This document shows, piece by piece, positions 43,426 to 51,438 of a stretch of DNA of 64,000 nucleotides. Position numbers and translations under genes: made by a program. The notes under the pieces were generated by a model, which was not told the DNA's origin, made no database searches, and saw only the letters and a list, made by a program, of their open reading frames with translations. The stretch covers positions 3,487,501 through 3,551,500 of the forward strand of contig NZ_AP014946.1 of the NCBI RefSeq assembly GCF_002355335.1, given 5' to 3'. This DNA comes from Variibacter gotjawalensis. GTDB lineage: Bacteria; Pseudomonadota; Alphaproteobacteria; Rhizobiales; Xanthobacteraceae. Every line of letters starts with the position of its first letter. Positions within the stretch are counted from its first letter, which is position 1.

Positions 43426-44379
43426 TTATTCCGCCTTCACGCCCGCAATCTCTGCGGTCGTCTTCCAACGATCGTAATCCTTCTTCAGCATCACGGCATA
43501 GTCCTCGGCCGTGTTGCCGACCGGAACGAGACCCGTGTTCTTGATCCGCTCGGAGCCGTCCTTCGATTGGATGATGCGCGCGAGCTCGTCCGACAGCTTC
43601 TTGACGATCGGCGCCGGCGTTCCGCCCGGCACGAACACGCCGACCCAGCCTTCAGCCTCATAGCCCTGGAAACCAAGTTCGCCCATCGACGGAACGTCGG
43701 GAAGGAACGGGTTGCGCTTCTCGCCGCCGACTGCGAGCGCACGCACCTTGCCGCCATGCACATGCGCGCCAACCGTCGTGTAGTCGAGAAACGCGCCCTG
43801 CACCTGCCCGCCGATCACGTCGTTGGTCGCAAGCGCCGAGCCGCGATACGGCACATGCGTCATGTCGATGCCGGTCTGCTTCTTCAAAAGCTCGCCGTAG
43901 AGATGCGACGTCGTCGCGTTACCGAACGAGCCGTAGCTGTATTTACCGGCTTTCGCGTGCGCGACGAATTCCTGCATCGTCTTCGACGGGCTCGCCATCG
44001 GCACCGAGAACACGATGGTGGAAATTCCGACCGCCGTTATCGGCGCAAGATTTTTGAATGCGTCGTACGGAAGTTTCATCCCAAGCGCCGGCGCTTGGAT
44101 GACGTGCGTGATGCCGACCAGCACGGTGTATCCGTCGGGCGCGGCCTTCGCGACGAAGTCGTTGCCCGTGATGCCGCCGCCGCCCGGTTTGTTCTCGACG
44201 ATCACCGGCTGCTTCCATGCATCCTGCAAAGCTTGCGCGAGGATGCGCGCCGACACATCGGTGGCGCCGCCTGGTGCATACGGAACGATGAACGTAATGC
44301 GTTTATTTGGATATTCTTGCGCTGCAACAGGCGCGACGGAAAGCACAGCGGCTGCAGCCGCGATTATTGTTTTCAGCAT
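43426..44379 (-). CDS. Bug/TctC-family tripartite tricarboxylate transporter substrate-binding protein
   Basis: The 317-aa periplasmic binding protein has a signal peptide (KTIIAAAAAVLSVAPVAAQ), the family start YPNKRITFIVPYAPGG and the pocket loop GGATDVSARILAQ. It has the usual length and lacks TctA/TctB neighbours. GGGAGGG precedes ATG 44379. The next gene encodes a small cupin that might act on the same compound. It differs clearly from the other Bug protein (760-1737) in sequence, so different ligands are likely. Confidence 0.93.
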   Translation of the reverse strand: MLKTIIAAAAAVLSVAPVAAQEYPNKRITFIVPYAPGGATDVSARILAQALQDAWKQPVIVENKPGGGGITGNDFVAKAAPDGYTVLVGITHVIQAPALGMKLPYDAFKNLAPITAVGISTIVFSVPMASPSKTMQEFVAHAKAGKYSYGSFGNATTSHLYGELLKKQTGIDMTHVPYRGSALATNDVIGGQVQGAFLDYTTVGAHVHGGKVRALAVGGEKRNPFLPDVPSMGELGFQGYEAEGWVGVFVPGGTPAPIVKKLSDELARIIQSKDGSERIKNTGLVPVGNTAEDYAVMLKKDYDRWKTTAEIAGVKAE

Positions 44380-44509
44380 CTTCCCTCCCAGAAATTGCGT
44401 CAACTCTGCGACGCTTGCGTTCTGCGTGCAAGGACGCCGGCTGCCGCAATGTTGTCGCATCGTCATAATTAGGTAAAGTCGTAGAGGGGGAATCAAGGAG
44501 ACCAGAAAA

Positions 44510-44992
44510 ATGGCAAGAACGACCCACCGTTCGCGTAAAGGCACGAAGCTCTACGCGGTCCGCAGCAAGAGCGGGAAATTCAAAGACATCCAGACATACA
44601 AGCGCGCGCACGGCCAAGACGTGAAGCGCAAGAGCAGGACCGAAGCCGCCAAGAAGGCGACGGCGAAGAAGCGCTCTGCTCCAAAGAAGAAGGCCGTGAC
44701 GAAACGCGCTGCCACGAAGAAGACGACAGCGCGCAAGACCACCGCGCGCAAGACAACAGCTCGGAAGACAACGGCCCGCAAGGCGACAGCTCGTAAGAGC
44801 ACAGCGCGTAAGGCGACTGTTCGTAAGTCTACGGCTCGTAAGTCTACGGCTCGTAAGTCGACAGCCCGTAAGACAACAGCCCGTAAGACAACAGCTCGCA
44901 AAGCTCCGGCTCGTCGCGCAGCTGCAAGGAAGACGACCGCCCGCAAGACAACGGCGCGTCGTGCCGTGAAGCGGAAGACCGCACGCCGCTAG
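44510..44992 (+). CDS. Histone H1-like Lys/Arg repeat protein, 160 aa
   Basis: The N-terminal 45 residues (TKLYAVRSKSGKFKDIQTYK and neighbours) form a small conserved domain found in rhizobial proteins. The rest is a low-complexity tail built of about fifteen TARKT/TARKS/TARKA-type pentads interspersed with KK and RR, resembling the C-terminal tails of histone H1 and AlgP-like bacterial proteins. It should bind nucleic acid without sequence preference; this is inference. AAGGAG precedes ATG 44510, and a terminator follows the stop. Confidence 0.85.
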   Translation: MARTTHRSRKGTKLYAVRSKSGKFKDIQTYKRAHGQDVKRKSRTEAAKKATAKKRSAPKKKAVTKRAATKKTTARKTTARKTTARKTTARKATARKSTARKATVRKSTARKSTARKSTARKTTARKTTARKAPARRAAARKTTARKTTARRAVKRKTARR

Positions 44993-45013
44993 GCTCTTCC
45001 CTCACCCCTCATC

Positions 45014-45045
45014 GCGAGCGCCCGCCCCGGTGGGCCTCGCTTTTT
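45014..45045 (+). terminator. Rho-independent terminator of the histone-like gene
   Basis: GCGAG(C)GCCC pairs with GGGC-CTCGC (nine base pairs with one bulged C), followed by TTTTT, 21 bases after the stop. Confidence 0.7.
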
Positions 45046-45100
45046 CGGGAACTCATCGACTCGTTAGCGCGTTGTTCCGCCCGAGATCCGCGGAGTGACG

Positions 45101-45247
45101 ATGAATCGCAATTTTCTCTACGTATTGCTGGGCGCGCTGCTGGTCGGCTCCGCTGTCCTTGGATATTCGCTCTATCAGGAGCGGCAGAAGTCCGGAATCA
45201 ACATCACTGTCGGTGGGCAGGATGGCCTGAAGATCGAAGGAAAGTAG
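45101..45247 (+). CDS. 48-aa single-pass membrane protein
   Basis: ATG 45101 follows CGGAG and opens 48 codons: MNRNFLYVLLGALLVGSAVL forms a membrane helix, then a charged YQERQKSG linker and a beta-like GINITVGGQDG tail. I have the impression of similar short proteins in rhizobia (a helix followed by a QERQK-type linker and Ile/Val/Gly tail), which supports it as real. The orientation suggests the tail faces the periplasm. It heads a compact gene row with the next two. Confidence 0.65.
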   Translation: MNRNFLYVLLGALLVGSAVLGYSLYQERQKSGINITVGGQDGLKIEGK

Positions 45248-45278
45248 CGTCCTTCTGCGGTTCGGCTATGCTGGCCGG

Positions 45279-45494
45279 ATGCTCTTCAAAGTCCTCGCCT
45301 TTCTCATCGCGGCCATCCCGGTTTTCCTGTTCCTGCGGACGATCTTCTTCCGCCGGCCGAACCGCGTTTCGGAGGCGACGAAGGAATTCAAACGCCAGCT
45401 CGACATCGGCATCTACATCTTCATCGGCGTCGTCAGCACGCTGGTCGTGATCGCGCTCGGCAAACTCGCCTACACGTGGTGGAGCCCGCTGTGA
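45279..45494 (+). CDS. 71-aa membrane protein
   Basis: Two hydrophobic helices (FKVLAFLIAAIPVFLFLRTI and IYIFIGVVSTLVVIALGKLA) flank a basic loop with FFRRPN and KEFKRQ. No family was recognised. The stop TGA (45492-45494) overlaps a GTG start of the next gene (GTGA), so translation of the two is coupled. It lies 31 bp after the 48-aa gene. The conserved linkage of three genes suggests one membrane-associated function. Confidence 0.7.
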   Translation: MLFKVLAFLIAAIPVFLFLRTIFFRRPNRVSEATKEFKRQLDIGIYIFIGVVSTLVVIALGKLAYTWWSPL

Positions 45495-46561
45495 TCAGCG
45501 ACAGTGTCGAGGATGCGGCACGTTGGTCCGCCGTCGCCGAGTGGTATCACGCCTTTTTCACCGGCCTCGTGATGACGACCGCGACGCGCAAGAGCAATCG
45601 CGACGCGGCCGATCTCGTCTTCCGCATCTTTCGCCGCCAACACCACGAGAAATTCCTGCCCGGCATCGAGAAGCTCGGCCTCGCCGGCCTGCCTCCCGCA
45701 ATCATCGCGGCGCGTTATCACTATCTCTCCAACGCGATCGGCGGCGTGCGCGTCGAATATATGGAGGAGACGCCGAAGAAAGCGTGGATACGCTACGCGC
45801 CGCCACGCTGGGCGTGGGACGGCACCGCCATCTGCGCCATCCCGAGCGAGGTTTCGCGCGCGATGCTTCACGGCTGGCACGGCCACAACGGCGTGACGCT
45901 GAAGAACAAGCGGCTCGGCTTCGTCTGCACCAAGCAAACGATGGACGGCCAGCCCGGCCTCGAAGGCTACTACTGCGAATACGACCACGATCTCGAGCCA
46001 GAAGATCGTGTCCGTTTCGCACGCGGCGAGGATGCGCCTGACTTCGACCCCGCCCAAGCACCGGTGCTGCCGACCGCAACGTGGCCGCCGGAGCGGCTGC
46101 AGAAGGCGCGGCGCAACTACGCGATGGAATACACGCGCACCGCGATCCCCGAACTCATCGCGCATTTCGGGCCGGCGGACGCGACGTATCTCGGCGGCGT
46201 CACGGCACAACTCATCGGCATGCAGTTCTACAGCCGAACCGCTCGCGCGTTTGAAATGCCGGATAGCGGCGATGTGACACGCTTCGCGCGCTTCATGGTC
46301 GCATTGGCCACCGCGCAAGGCGACAGTGCCGAGCTTACGGTGAACGCCAACGACATCCGCGTGCGTCAGACATCATGGAAGCTGATGGCAGGACTGCCGC
46401 CGCTCCACGCCTCTGCCTTCGAGATATGGAACAGCCTGCTCGCCGGCGCACTCGCGGCGCACAATCGCAGGCTCGAGCTGAAGATCGACAAGCGCCTCGA
46501 TCACGGCGACGGCGCGTTCGAATGGCGCATCGTTCCGCGACCACAACAAGTCGCCGTCTGA
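45491..46561 (+). CDS. Conserved hypothetical cytoplasmic protein, 356 aa
   Basis: The protein has no signal or membrane helix and is rich in Trp, His and Arg. Segments such as EWYHAFFTGLVMTTATRKSN, GVRVEYMEETPKKAWIRY and SRAMLHGWHGHNGVTL look well conserved but match no family I can name. A Cys-containing LGFVCTKQTM and YYCEYDHDLE occur mid-protein. The start is GTG 45491, sharing GTGA with the upstream stop; GTG codons at 45476 and 45479 are alternatives. It ends beside the convergent clpS gene. No function is proposed. Confidence 0.75.
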   Translation: MISDSVEDAARWSAVAEWYHAFFTGLVMTTATRKSNRDAADLVFRIFRRQHHEKFLPGIEKLGLAGLPPAIIAARYHYLSNAIGGVRVEYMEETPKKAWIRYAPPRWAWDGTAICAIPSEVSRAMLHGWHGHNGVTLKNKRLGFVCTKQTMDGQPGLEGYYCEYDHDLEPEDRVRFARGEDAPDFDPAQAPVLPTATWPPERLQKARRNYAMEYTRTAIPELIAHFGPADATYLGGVTAQLIGMQFYSRTARAFEMPDSGDVTRFARFMVALATAQGDSAELTVNANDIRVRQTSWKLMAGLPPLHASAFEIWNSLLAGALAAHNRRLELKIDKRLDHGDGAFEWRIVPRPQQVAV

Positions 46562-46864
46562 CTACTCTTCTGGCTCCGTGCTGAAGAACAGCGGATAGCC
46601 CTTCTCTTTGCCGAGATCGGTCGCTTCCTTCGCCTTCGTCTCCGCAACGTCGCGCGCGAACACTGCGACCACGCACGAGCCTTTCTGATGCGCCGTGAGC
46701 ATCACGCGGCTCGACTGGCTCTCGTTCATACGGAACACAGCCTTGAGCACCAGCACGACGAATTCACGCGGCGTGTAGTCATCGTTCAGCAAGATGACCT
46801 TGTATAGCTTCGGCCGCTCCGTCTTCGTTGCCGTCTTGGTGTGGATCTTGGTGGCGGTTTTCAT
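46562..46864 (-). CDS. clpS: ATP-dependent Clp protease adaptor ClpS (ClpS2-like)
   Basis: The 100-aa adaptor recognises N-degron substrates and delivers them to ClpA. A Thr/Lys-rich N-terminal extension precedes the core LYKVILLNDDYTPREFVVLV, with the Asn-Asp-Asp that reads the N-terminal residue, and AHQKGSCVVAVF. Where E. coli ClpS has Met (PMEF), this protein has Arg (PREF), as I recall for the alphaproteobacterial ClpS2 paralogues. clpA is not adjacent. A second ClpS would be expected elsewhere in the genome. Confidence 0.94.
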   Translation of the reverse strand: MKTATKIHTKTATKTERPKLYKVILLNDDYTPREFVVLVLKAVFRMNESQSSRVMLTAHQKGSCVVAVFARDVAETKAKEATDLGKEKGYPLFFSTEPEE

Positions 46865-46885
46865 CGCGCCTCCGATGGGCTCGCG

Positions 46886-47740
46886 TTAGTCCCGATAATA
46901 CACGATCTGATGCGAGGTCGCGAGCAACACACCGGCGCGCGACCAAATCTCCGATATCTGATCGTGGAAGCCGCGATGAAATACCGTCGCGTCCGCCATG
47001 CCAAGCACGAACGCGTCACCGTTCGCCGCCAGCTCTTCCGCGGAAACGTGGAAATACGTCGTCATCGACACGGTGCCGAGCTTCACCATCGCGCCGCGCA
47101 CTTGTGCGATCCGCGCCAGGAACGCATCGCTCATCGCCATCAGCGAGATGAAATCGACCGGCCGAGCCGGATTGTCGGCCATCCACATCACCGACCGCGC
47201 GCTGGCATTCTCCGCGCGCGGGGTGCGTCCGAAATTCAATTCGCCATCGGCGAGCCGGAACCGATAACGCGACAGCCAAGCCATCGCGGCCTTCGGAAAC
47301 ACGACGTCTTTGAAGTCTTCCGGCTGGCCGCCGTCGGGGCTTTGCTTCGGCGCATGATCCCAGCTCTCGCGCCGTATCGCCGTGACGGCTGTCGCCGTCG
47401 CCGCAATGCCGGCGTCGCCTTGCGAAAGCTCGAGCGAGAAGTGCTGCGACGACTTGTTCGTGCGCGGCGATTTGATCGCGATCTCGAAGTCACCCTCCAC
47501 GAGCGGCGAGCAGTAATTCACCGTCATCGCGACGGGATCGCCGATATGCTCGCGCTCGAGCACTGCACGCATCAGCGCGCCGCCCGTGAACCCACCGAAC
47601 GGCCCGGTGAAGTTCCAATAGTACGGATGTGTGCGCCCGCTGAAAACATCACCGCTGCGCGTTAGAACGGTCGCTTCGTCGAGAATGTGAACCAAGGCTG
47701 ATGAACTCCCGCGCGAATGCGCTTGCTTATGCTTTGCCAC
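46886..47740 (-). CDS. Acyl-CoA thioesterase (double hotdog, TesB-like)
   Basis: The 284-aa protein has two hotdog halves. The first contains GPFGGFTGGALMRAVL (active-site helix) and PVAMTVNYCSPLVEG; the second includes LGTVSMTTYFHVSAEEL and DAFVLGMADATVF. It should hydrolyse acyl-CoA thioesters. The annotated start is GTG 47740, preceded only by AAAGAG; the true start could be nearer residue 16. It is divergent from the dehydrogenase gene with 48 bp between, so the promoters overlap. Confidence 0.85.
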   Translation of the reverse strand: MAKHKQAHSRGSSSALVHILDEATVLTRSGDVFSGRTHPYYWNFTGPFGGFTGGALMRAVLEREHIGDPVAMTVNYCSPLVEGDFEIAIKSPRTNKSSQHFSLELSQGDAGIAATATAVTAIRRESWDHAPKQSPDGGQPEDFKDVVFPKAAMAWLSRYRFRLADGELNFGRTPRAENASARSVMWMADNPARPVDFISLMAMSDAFLARIAQVRGAMVKLGTVSMTTYFHVSAEELAANGDAFVLGMADATVFHRGFHDQISEIWSRAGVLLATSHQIVYYRD

Positions 47741-47788
47741 GCTCTTTATCGTCGCTGCGCGGAAAAGAAAACAGACTGAGGAAACGTC

Positions 47789-48691
47789 ATGACTTCACGC
47801 ATCGCGGTCATCGGGCTCGGATCGATGGGATACGGCATGGCGACGTCGCTGCGCCGAGCCGGCCACGAGGTCACCGGCTGCGATGTCAGCGCCGAGAATG
47901 TCGAACGCTTCGTCAAGGACGGTGGCCGCGGCGCGAAGACCCCGGCGGAGGCCGCGAAGGATGCCGAGATCGTCGTCTGCGTCGTCGTCAACGCGGCGCA
48001 GACCGAAGCCGTGTTGTTCGGCGATAACGGCGTCGCGGATGCGATGCCGAAAGGCTCCGTCTTCATCTCTTCCGCGACGATGAATCCGGACTACGCACGC
48101 GCCTTCGCAAAACGTCTCGAAGCGACCGGCCGTCACTATCTCGATGCGCCGATCAGCGGCGGCGCGCAGCGCGCGGCCGAAGGCGCGCTCACCGTTCTTT
48201 CTTCGGGCAGCGAAGCGGCGTTCAAGGCCGCGCGCCCTGCCCTCGATGCGATGGCGCAAAATCTCTACGAACTCGGCGACGCGCCCGGCCAAGGCGCGGC
48301 GTTCAAGATGATCAATCAGCTTCTCGCCGGAGTGCATATCGCTGCAGCGAGCGAAGCGCTCACCTTCGCGGCGCGCCAAGGCCTCGACATCCGCAAGGTC
48401 TACGAAGTCATCACGGCGTCTGCCGGCAATTCATGGATGTTCGAAAATCGCATGCCACGCGTTCTTGACGGCGACTATGCGCCGCGCAGCGCGACCGAAA
48501 TTTTCGTCAAGGATCTCGGCATTGTCCAGGATATGGCGCGCGATGCGCGCTTCCCGGTGCCGCTCGCGGCGGCGGCCCTCCAAATGTTCCTGATGTCGGC
48601 TGGTGCGGGCTACGGCCGCGACGACGACGCCTCGGTGGCGCGAATTTACGCGCAAGTTAGTGGGACAAAATTGCCCGAAGCAAAGAAATAA
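47789..48691 (+). CDS. NAD(P)-dependent beta-hydroxyacid dehydrogenase (3-hydroxyisobutyrate dehydrogenase family)
   Basis: The 300-aa enzyme has a Rossmann fold opening GLGSMGYGMATSLRRAGHEV (GxGxxG), the substrate-binding DAPISGGAQRAAEGALTVL and the catalytic Lys in FKMINQLLAGVH. This set marks the 3-hydroxyisobutyrate/L-threonate/tartronate dehydrogenase family. By eye it is closest to L-threonate dehydrogenase (LtnD), but the substrate is not certain. GAGGAAACGTC precedes ATG 47789. Confidence 0.93.
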   Translation: MTSRIAVIGLGSMGYGMATSLRRAGHEVTGCDVSAENVERFVKDGGRGAKTPAEAAKDAEIVVCVVVNAAQTEAVLFGDNGVADAMPKGSVFISSATMNPDYARAFAKRLEATGRHYLDAPISGGAQRAAEGALTVLSSGSEAAFKAARPALDAMAQNLYELGDAPGQGAAFKMINQLLAGVHIAAASEALTFAARQGLDIRKVYEVITASAGNSWMFENRMPRVLDGDYAPRSATEIFVKDLGIVQDMARDARFPVPLAAAALQMFLMSAGAGYGRDDDASVARIYAQVSGTKLPEAKK

Positions 48692-48813
48692 TTGTGATTA
48701 ACGCGTCACTTCATTGAGCAAATTCCCGATAGGTAACATTTGCCCTAATTGCTTAAGCGCCTCTTTCCGGCTGGTCGTCTTGTATCCCTGCGATCACGTG
48801 GGGAGTCACGACA

Positions 48814-49116
48814 ATGAAAAACGAACGCAGGCAAAATTTCCGCATCGAATGGAAGTCGCCGGCGAGCATTGACCTCGGTGAAGGCACCGAACGGCTCAAC
48901 TGCGTCGTTAAAAATTTATCGAATGGCGGCGCGCGTATCGCCTGCCACGAGGCGCTGCCGGATCAATTCATCCTGCGCCTAACACCGGGCCGTGGGCGTC
49001 CGCGCAGCTGCCGTGTCGCGTGGCGGCGCGGCGAAGAAGTCGGCGTCCAGTTCGTCGATATCCTACCGCCGGACGGACCGTCAGTGCGCAGCCGTGTTGC
49101 TGAGGTTGTCCGCTAA
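48814..49116 (+). CDS. PilZ-domain protein (candidate cyclic di-GMP receptor)
   Basis: The 100-aa protein is a bare PilZ domain with both c-di-GMP-binding motifs: the Arg-rich ERRQNFRIEW and NLSNGGARI (the [D/N]xSxxG motif). It likely changes the activity of a partner when c-di-GMP binds. The following VAWRRGEEVGVQFVD is the usual end of the fold. GGGGAG precedes the start. Its stop overlaps that of the convergent MFS gene by 4 bp. Confidence 0.93.
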   Translation: MKNERRQNFRIEWKSPASIDLGEGTERLNCVVKNLSNGGARIACHEALPDQFILRLTPGRGRPRSCRVAWRRGEEVGVQFVDILPPDGPSVRSRVAEVVR

Positions 49117-50255
49117 GCGGCGTGCCGCGGACGCGTCAGCAGCCAGAGACCGAGCGAAGCCGCGACGAAAGCCGCGGCGACGAATCCCATTTCGATCCGC
49201 ATCGCGTTCGCGAACATCACGCCGCCGATCGCCGATCCGATCGCCTGCCCGACATAGATCGCCGACGAGTTCAGCGCGACCGTGACGCTGGCAAGCGGCG
49301 GCGCGGCCGCGTAGAGCCGCGCCTGCTGCATCGAGTTGGCGGCGGCAAATCCTAAGCCCCAAATTCCCGCGCCAATCCCCATCACGATCACGGCGCCGCT
49401 GCCGAGCGCCCACAGCAGAACGCCGGCCAAAATGGTCGCGACCGCAATGCCTGATGTCTTGTAAGCGCCGAATGTCCCGACAATGCGCGTCGCCGCGATG
49501 CTGCCGAGAAATCCGCACACGCCGTAAATCGCAAAGAAGATCGCGATGACGGACGCGTCCGCGCCAGTTAGGGCCGTCAGCAGCGGCCCCATATAAGTGA
49601 TGATCAGAAACTGCCCGCTGACCTGCACGGCCGTCATCACCAGCAACAACACGATCAGCCGGTGCCGAACGACATCGCCCCAGCTCGACAGCGAAAACGG
49701 GGTAGTTTTCAGTCCGCGCGGCAGCGTGACGAAAAGCAGCGCGGCGCACAGCAGCGCGAGAGCGCCGAGCACGCCGAAGCAAAAGCCATATCCAAGTTTG
49801 CTAGAGAGGTACGCGACCATCGGCATCCCGGCGGCGACCGAAAGCGACCACCCGATGAAGACGAAAGCGATGGCGCCCGCGCGATCCTTCTCGGGTACGA
49901 GCAGCGCGACTGCGCTCGCGGCCTGCGGCGTGTACGCGGCCGCGACCGTGACCATCAGAAGCCTCAGCCCCAACACGCTCCAATAACCGGGAGCCATCGC
50001 CATTCCGAGATGCGCGACGCCGACGAGCACCATCACGCCGGCCAGCAGCAAACGGCGATCGATTGTGCTTGTGGCCCAGCCGACGATCGGAGACGCGATG
50101 CAAAGCACCACCGCGCCGTATGTGATGAGGAACCCGGCCTCACGAATACCGACGCCGAAACCGTCGGCGAGCGGCTGCAGCATCCCGGCCGGAGCCAAGA
50201 TGACGAGGCCGGTGATGAAGTTACCGAGCAACAACGCAAGACGGGCGAGGAACAT
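49113..50255 (-). CDS. MFS transporter, 380 aa
   Basis: Twelve membrane helices in two bundles, with a short N-terminus (MFLARLALLLGNFITGLV) and the loop GWATSTIDRRLLL between helices 2 and 3, the position of the MFS A-motif. It resembles arabinose-efflux-type (AraJ/YdhP-like) exporters. The substrate is unknown. It lies 7 bp downstream of the TonB/TolA-like gene on the same strand and is convergent with the PilZ gene. Confidence 0.88.
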   Translation of the reverse strand: MFLARLALLLGNFITGLVILAPAGMLQPLADGFGVGIREAGFLITYGAVVLCIASPIVGWATSTIDRRLLLAGVMVLVGVAHLGMAMAPGYWSVLGLRLLMVTVAAAYTPQAASAVALLVPEKDRAGAIAFVFIGWSLSVAAGMPMVAYLSSKLGYGFCFGVLGALALLCAALLFVTLPRGLKTTPFSLSSWGDVVRHRLIVLLLVMTAVQVSGQFLIITYMGPLLTALTGADASVIAIFFAIYGVCGFLGSIAATRIVGTFGAYKTSGIAVATILAGVLLWALGSGAVIVMGIGAGIWGLGFAAANSMQQARLYAAAPPLASVTVALNSSAIYVGQAIGSAIGGVMFANAMRIEMGFVAAAFVAASLGLWLLTRPRHAA

Positions 50256-50262
50256 CCGCCGG

Positions 50263-51114
50263 TCAGCTCATCTCGGCCGGCGTGAAGCGGATATCCATGA
50301 CGCGCCACTGCTGATAGCGGTCACGCGGCAGATCGAAGGGCGCACACTTCGTCACCGCCGTCACCGCAGCGCGCATCACGGCAGGCCCGTCCGCGGAAGC
50401 GCTGGCTTCAATCAGACTCGGCTCGGCCGTGACGCGTCCATCGATATTGAGCTGCACGCGGAGCACGACATGCGCGCGCGAGGCCGAGGACACTTTCGGA
50501 TCGAGCCGCCAGCAGCTCTTCAGCTTAGCCTTGAAATTCGAAATCTGATCACCGGTCAGATCGACCTGCTCCGACGCCTTCGCGTCGAAGTCTGTGTTGT
50601 TGGCGAAGCGCGAGCCGTAGCGCAACTGCGTCGCGATCTCTTCGAAGCGGCTCGCACGCGGCGGCGTGTTGTCGGCGCTCTGCTGCGCCTCGGTCTGTTG
50701 CTGCGGAGGCTGTTGCTGCTGCTGCTGAGGAGGTTGCTGTTGTGGCGGCGCTTGCTGTTGGGGCTGCTGCTGCGTCTGTTGCTCCGGTCGCTGCTGCGCT
50801 TGAGCATTCGTCTGCGGCTGTGCCGGAGTTTGCGCTGCGGATGCGCTCTGCTGAGGCGGCGGTGAATTTGCGCTGCTCGGAGCCGCTGCGGTCCCAGTGC
50901 TCGGCAGAATGCTTTCTTCGGCCTTTTCTTGTCGCTTCTCCTCCGGCGGCGGCTCCGGAAGCTTGGCCTCCTCCGGAGTCACCACGTCGACTTCGATAGC
51001 CGGCTCAGGCGTCGACGCATATGGCTTCGGGTTCGACAAAAACAGCATGACGCCCGCCAGCAGCGCGGCGTGAAGTCCAACCGAAAAGCCAATATGCGTT
51101 AAGCCGCTGCGCAT
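50263..51114 (-). CDS. TonB/TolA-like envelope protein with Gln/Pro-rich linker
   Basis: The roughly 283-aa protein has one N-terminal membrane anchor (IGFSVGLHAALLAGVMLFL), a Glu/Pro segment, a long Gln/Pro-rich spacer (about residues 85-165) and a C-terminal domain that by eye resembles the TonB/TolA fold (VVLRVQLNIDGRVTAEPSLI). This layout fits a TolA-like or energy-transducer protein spanning the periplasm. No tolQ/R or exbB/D genes are adjacent. The start was set at ATG 51114 rather than the upstream TTG. It lies 7 bp upstream of the MFS gene. Confidence 0.83.
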   Translation of the reverse strand: MRSGLTHIGFSVGLHAALLAGVMLFLSNPKPYASTPEPAIEVDVVTPEEAKLPEPPPEEKRQEKAEESILPSTGTAAAPSSANSPPPQQSASAAQTPAQPQTNAQAQQRPEQQTQQQPQQQAPPQQQPPQQQQQQPPQQQTEAQQSADNTPPRASRFEEIATQLRYGSRFANNTDFDAKASEQVDLTGDQISNFKAKLKSCWRLDPKVSSASRAHVVLRVQLNIDGRVTAEPSLIEASASADGPAVMRAAVTAVTKCAPFDLPRDRYQQWRVMDIRFTPAEMS

Positions 51115-51251
51115 TCCGACGCCTGTTGCCCCGGCCAAGCCTTACCAGGAATCGCACGCCTCGACGAGCGCGAGGTTGAAAATTACCATCAGGATGAAAC
51201 CAATACCGTCGCGGCGCGTTGTCAGCCCATCAAATCCACACGGGGCTATTC

Positions 51252-51413
51252 ATGTCGATCCTGATCAGCATTCTGATTACATTCCTGGTTATCTTCCTAG
51301 TTCTCTATCTCATCAACATGCTGCCGCTCGACGGCCGCGCGAAGCAGATCGCGCGCGTCATCGTCATCATCATCGGCATCATTTCGCTGCTGAAATATCT
51401 CGCAGTCTTCTAA
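51252..51413 (+). CDS. Thivi_2564-type small membrane protein, 53 aa
   Basis: Nearly the whole protein is membrane-embedded: a first helix SILISILITFLVIFLVLYLI, a short loop MLPLDGRAKQIARV and a second helix VIIIGIISLLKYL. The LDGRAK-Q-IARV loop is, to my knowledge, the mark of the Thivi_2564 family of short membrane proteins of unknown role. The start ATG 51252 directly precedes the first helix. It stands alone between the TonB-like gene (divergent) and ogt (convergent). Confidence 0.75.
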   Translation: MSILISILITFLVIFLVLYLINMLPLDGRAKQIARVIVIIIGIISLLKYLAVF

Positions 51414-51438
51414 AGGCCGGCGTTTAGAGGCCTAACGC

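Noticed and set aside
44720-44980. Short tandem repeats resembling a CRISPR array
   Set aside because: The repeats are 15-bp in-frame pentads inside the histone-like gene, without spacers or cas genes nearby.
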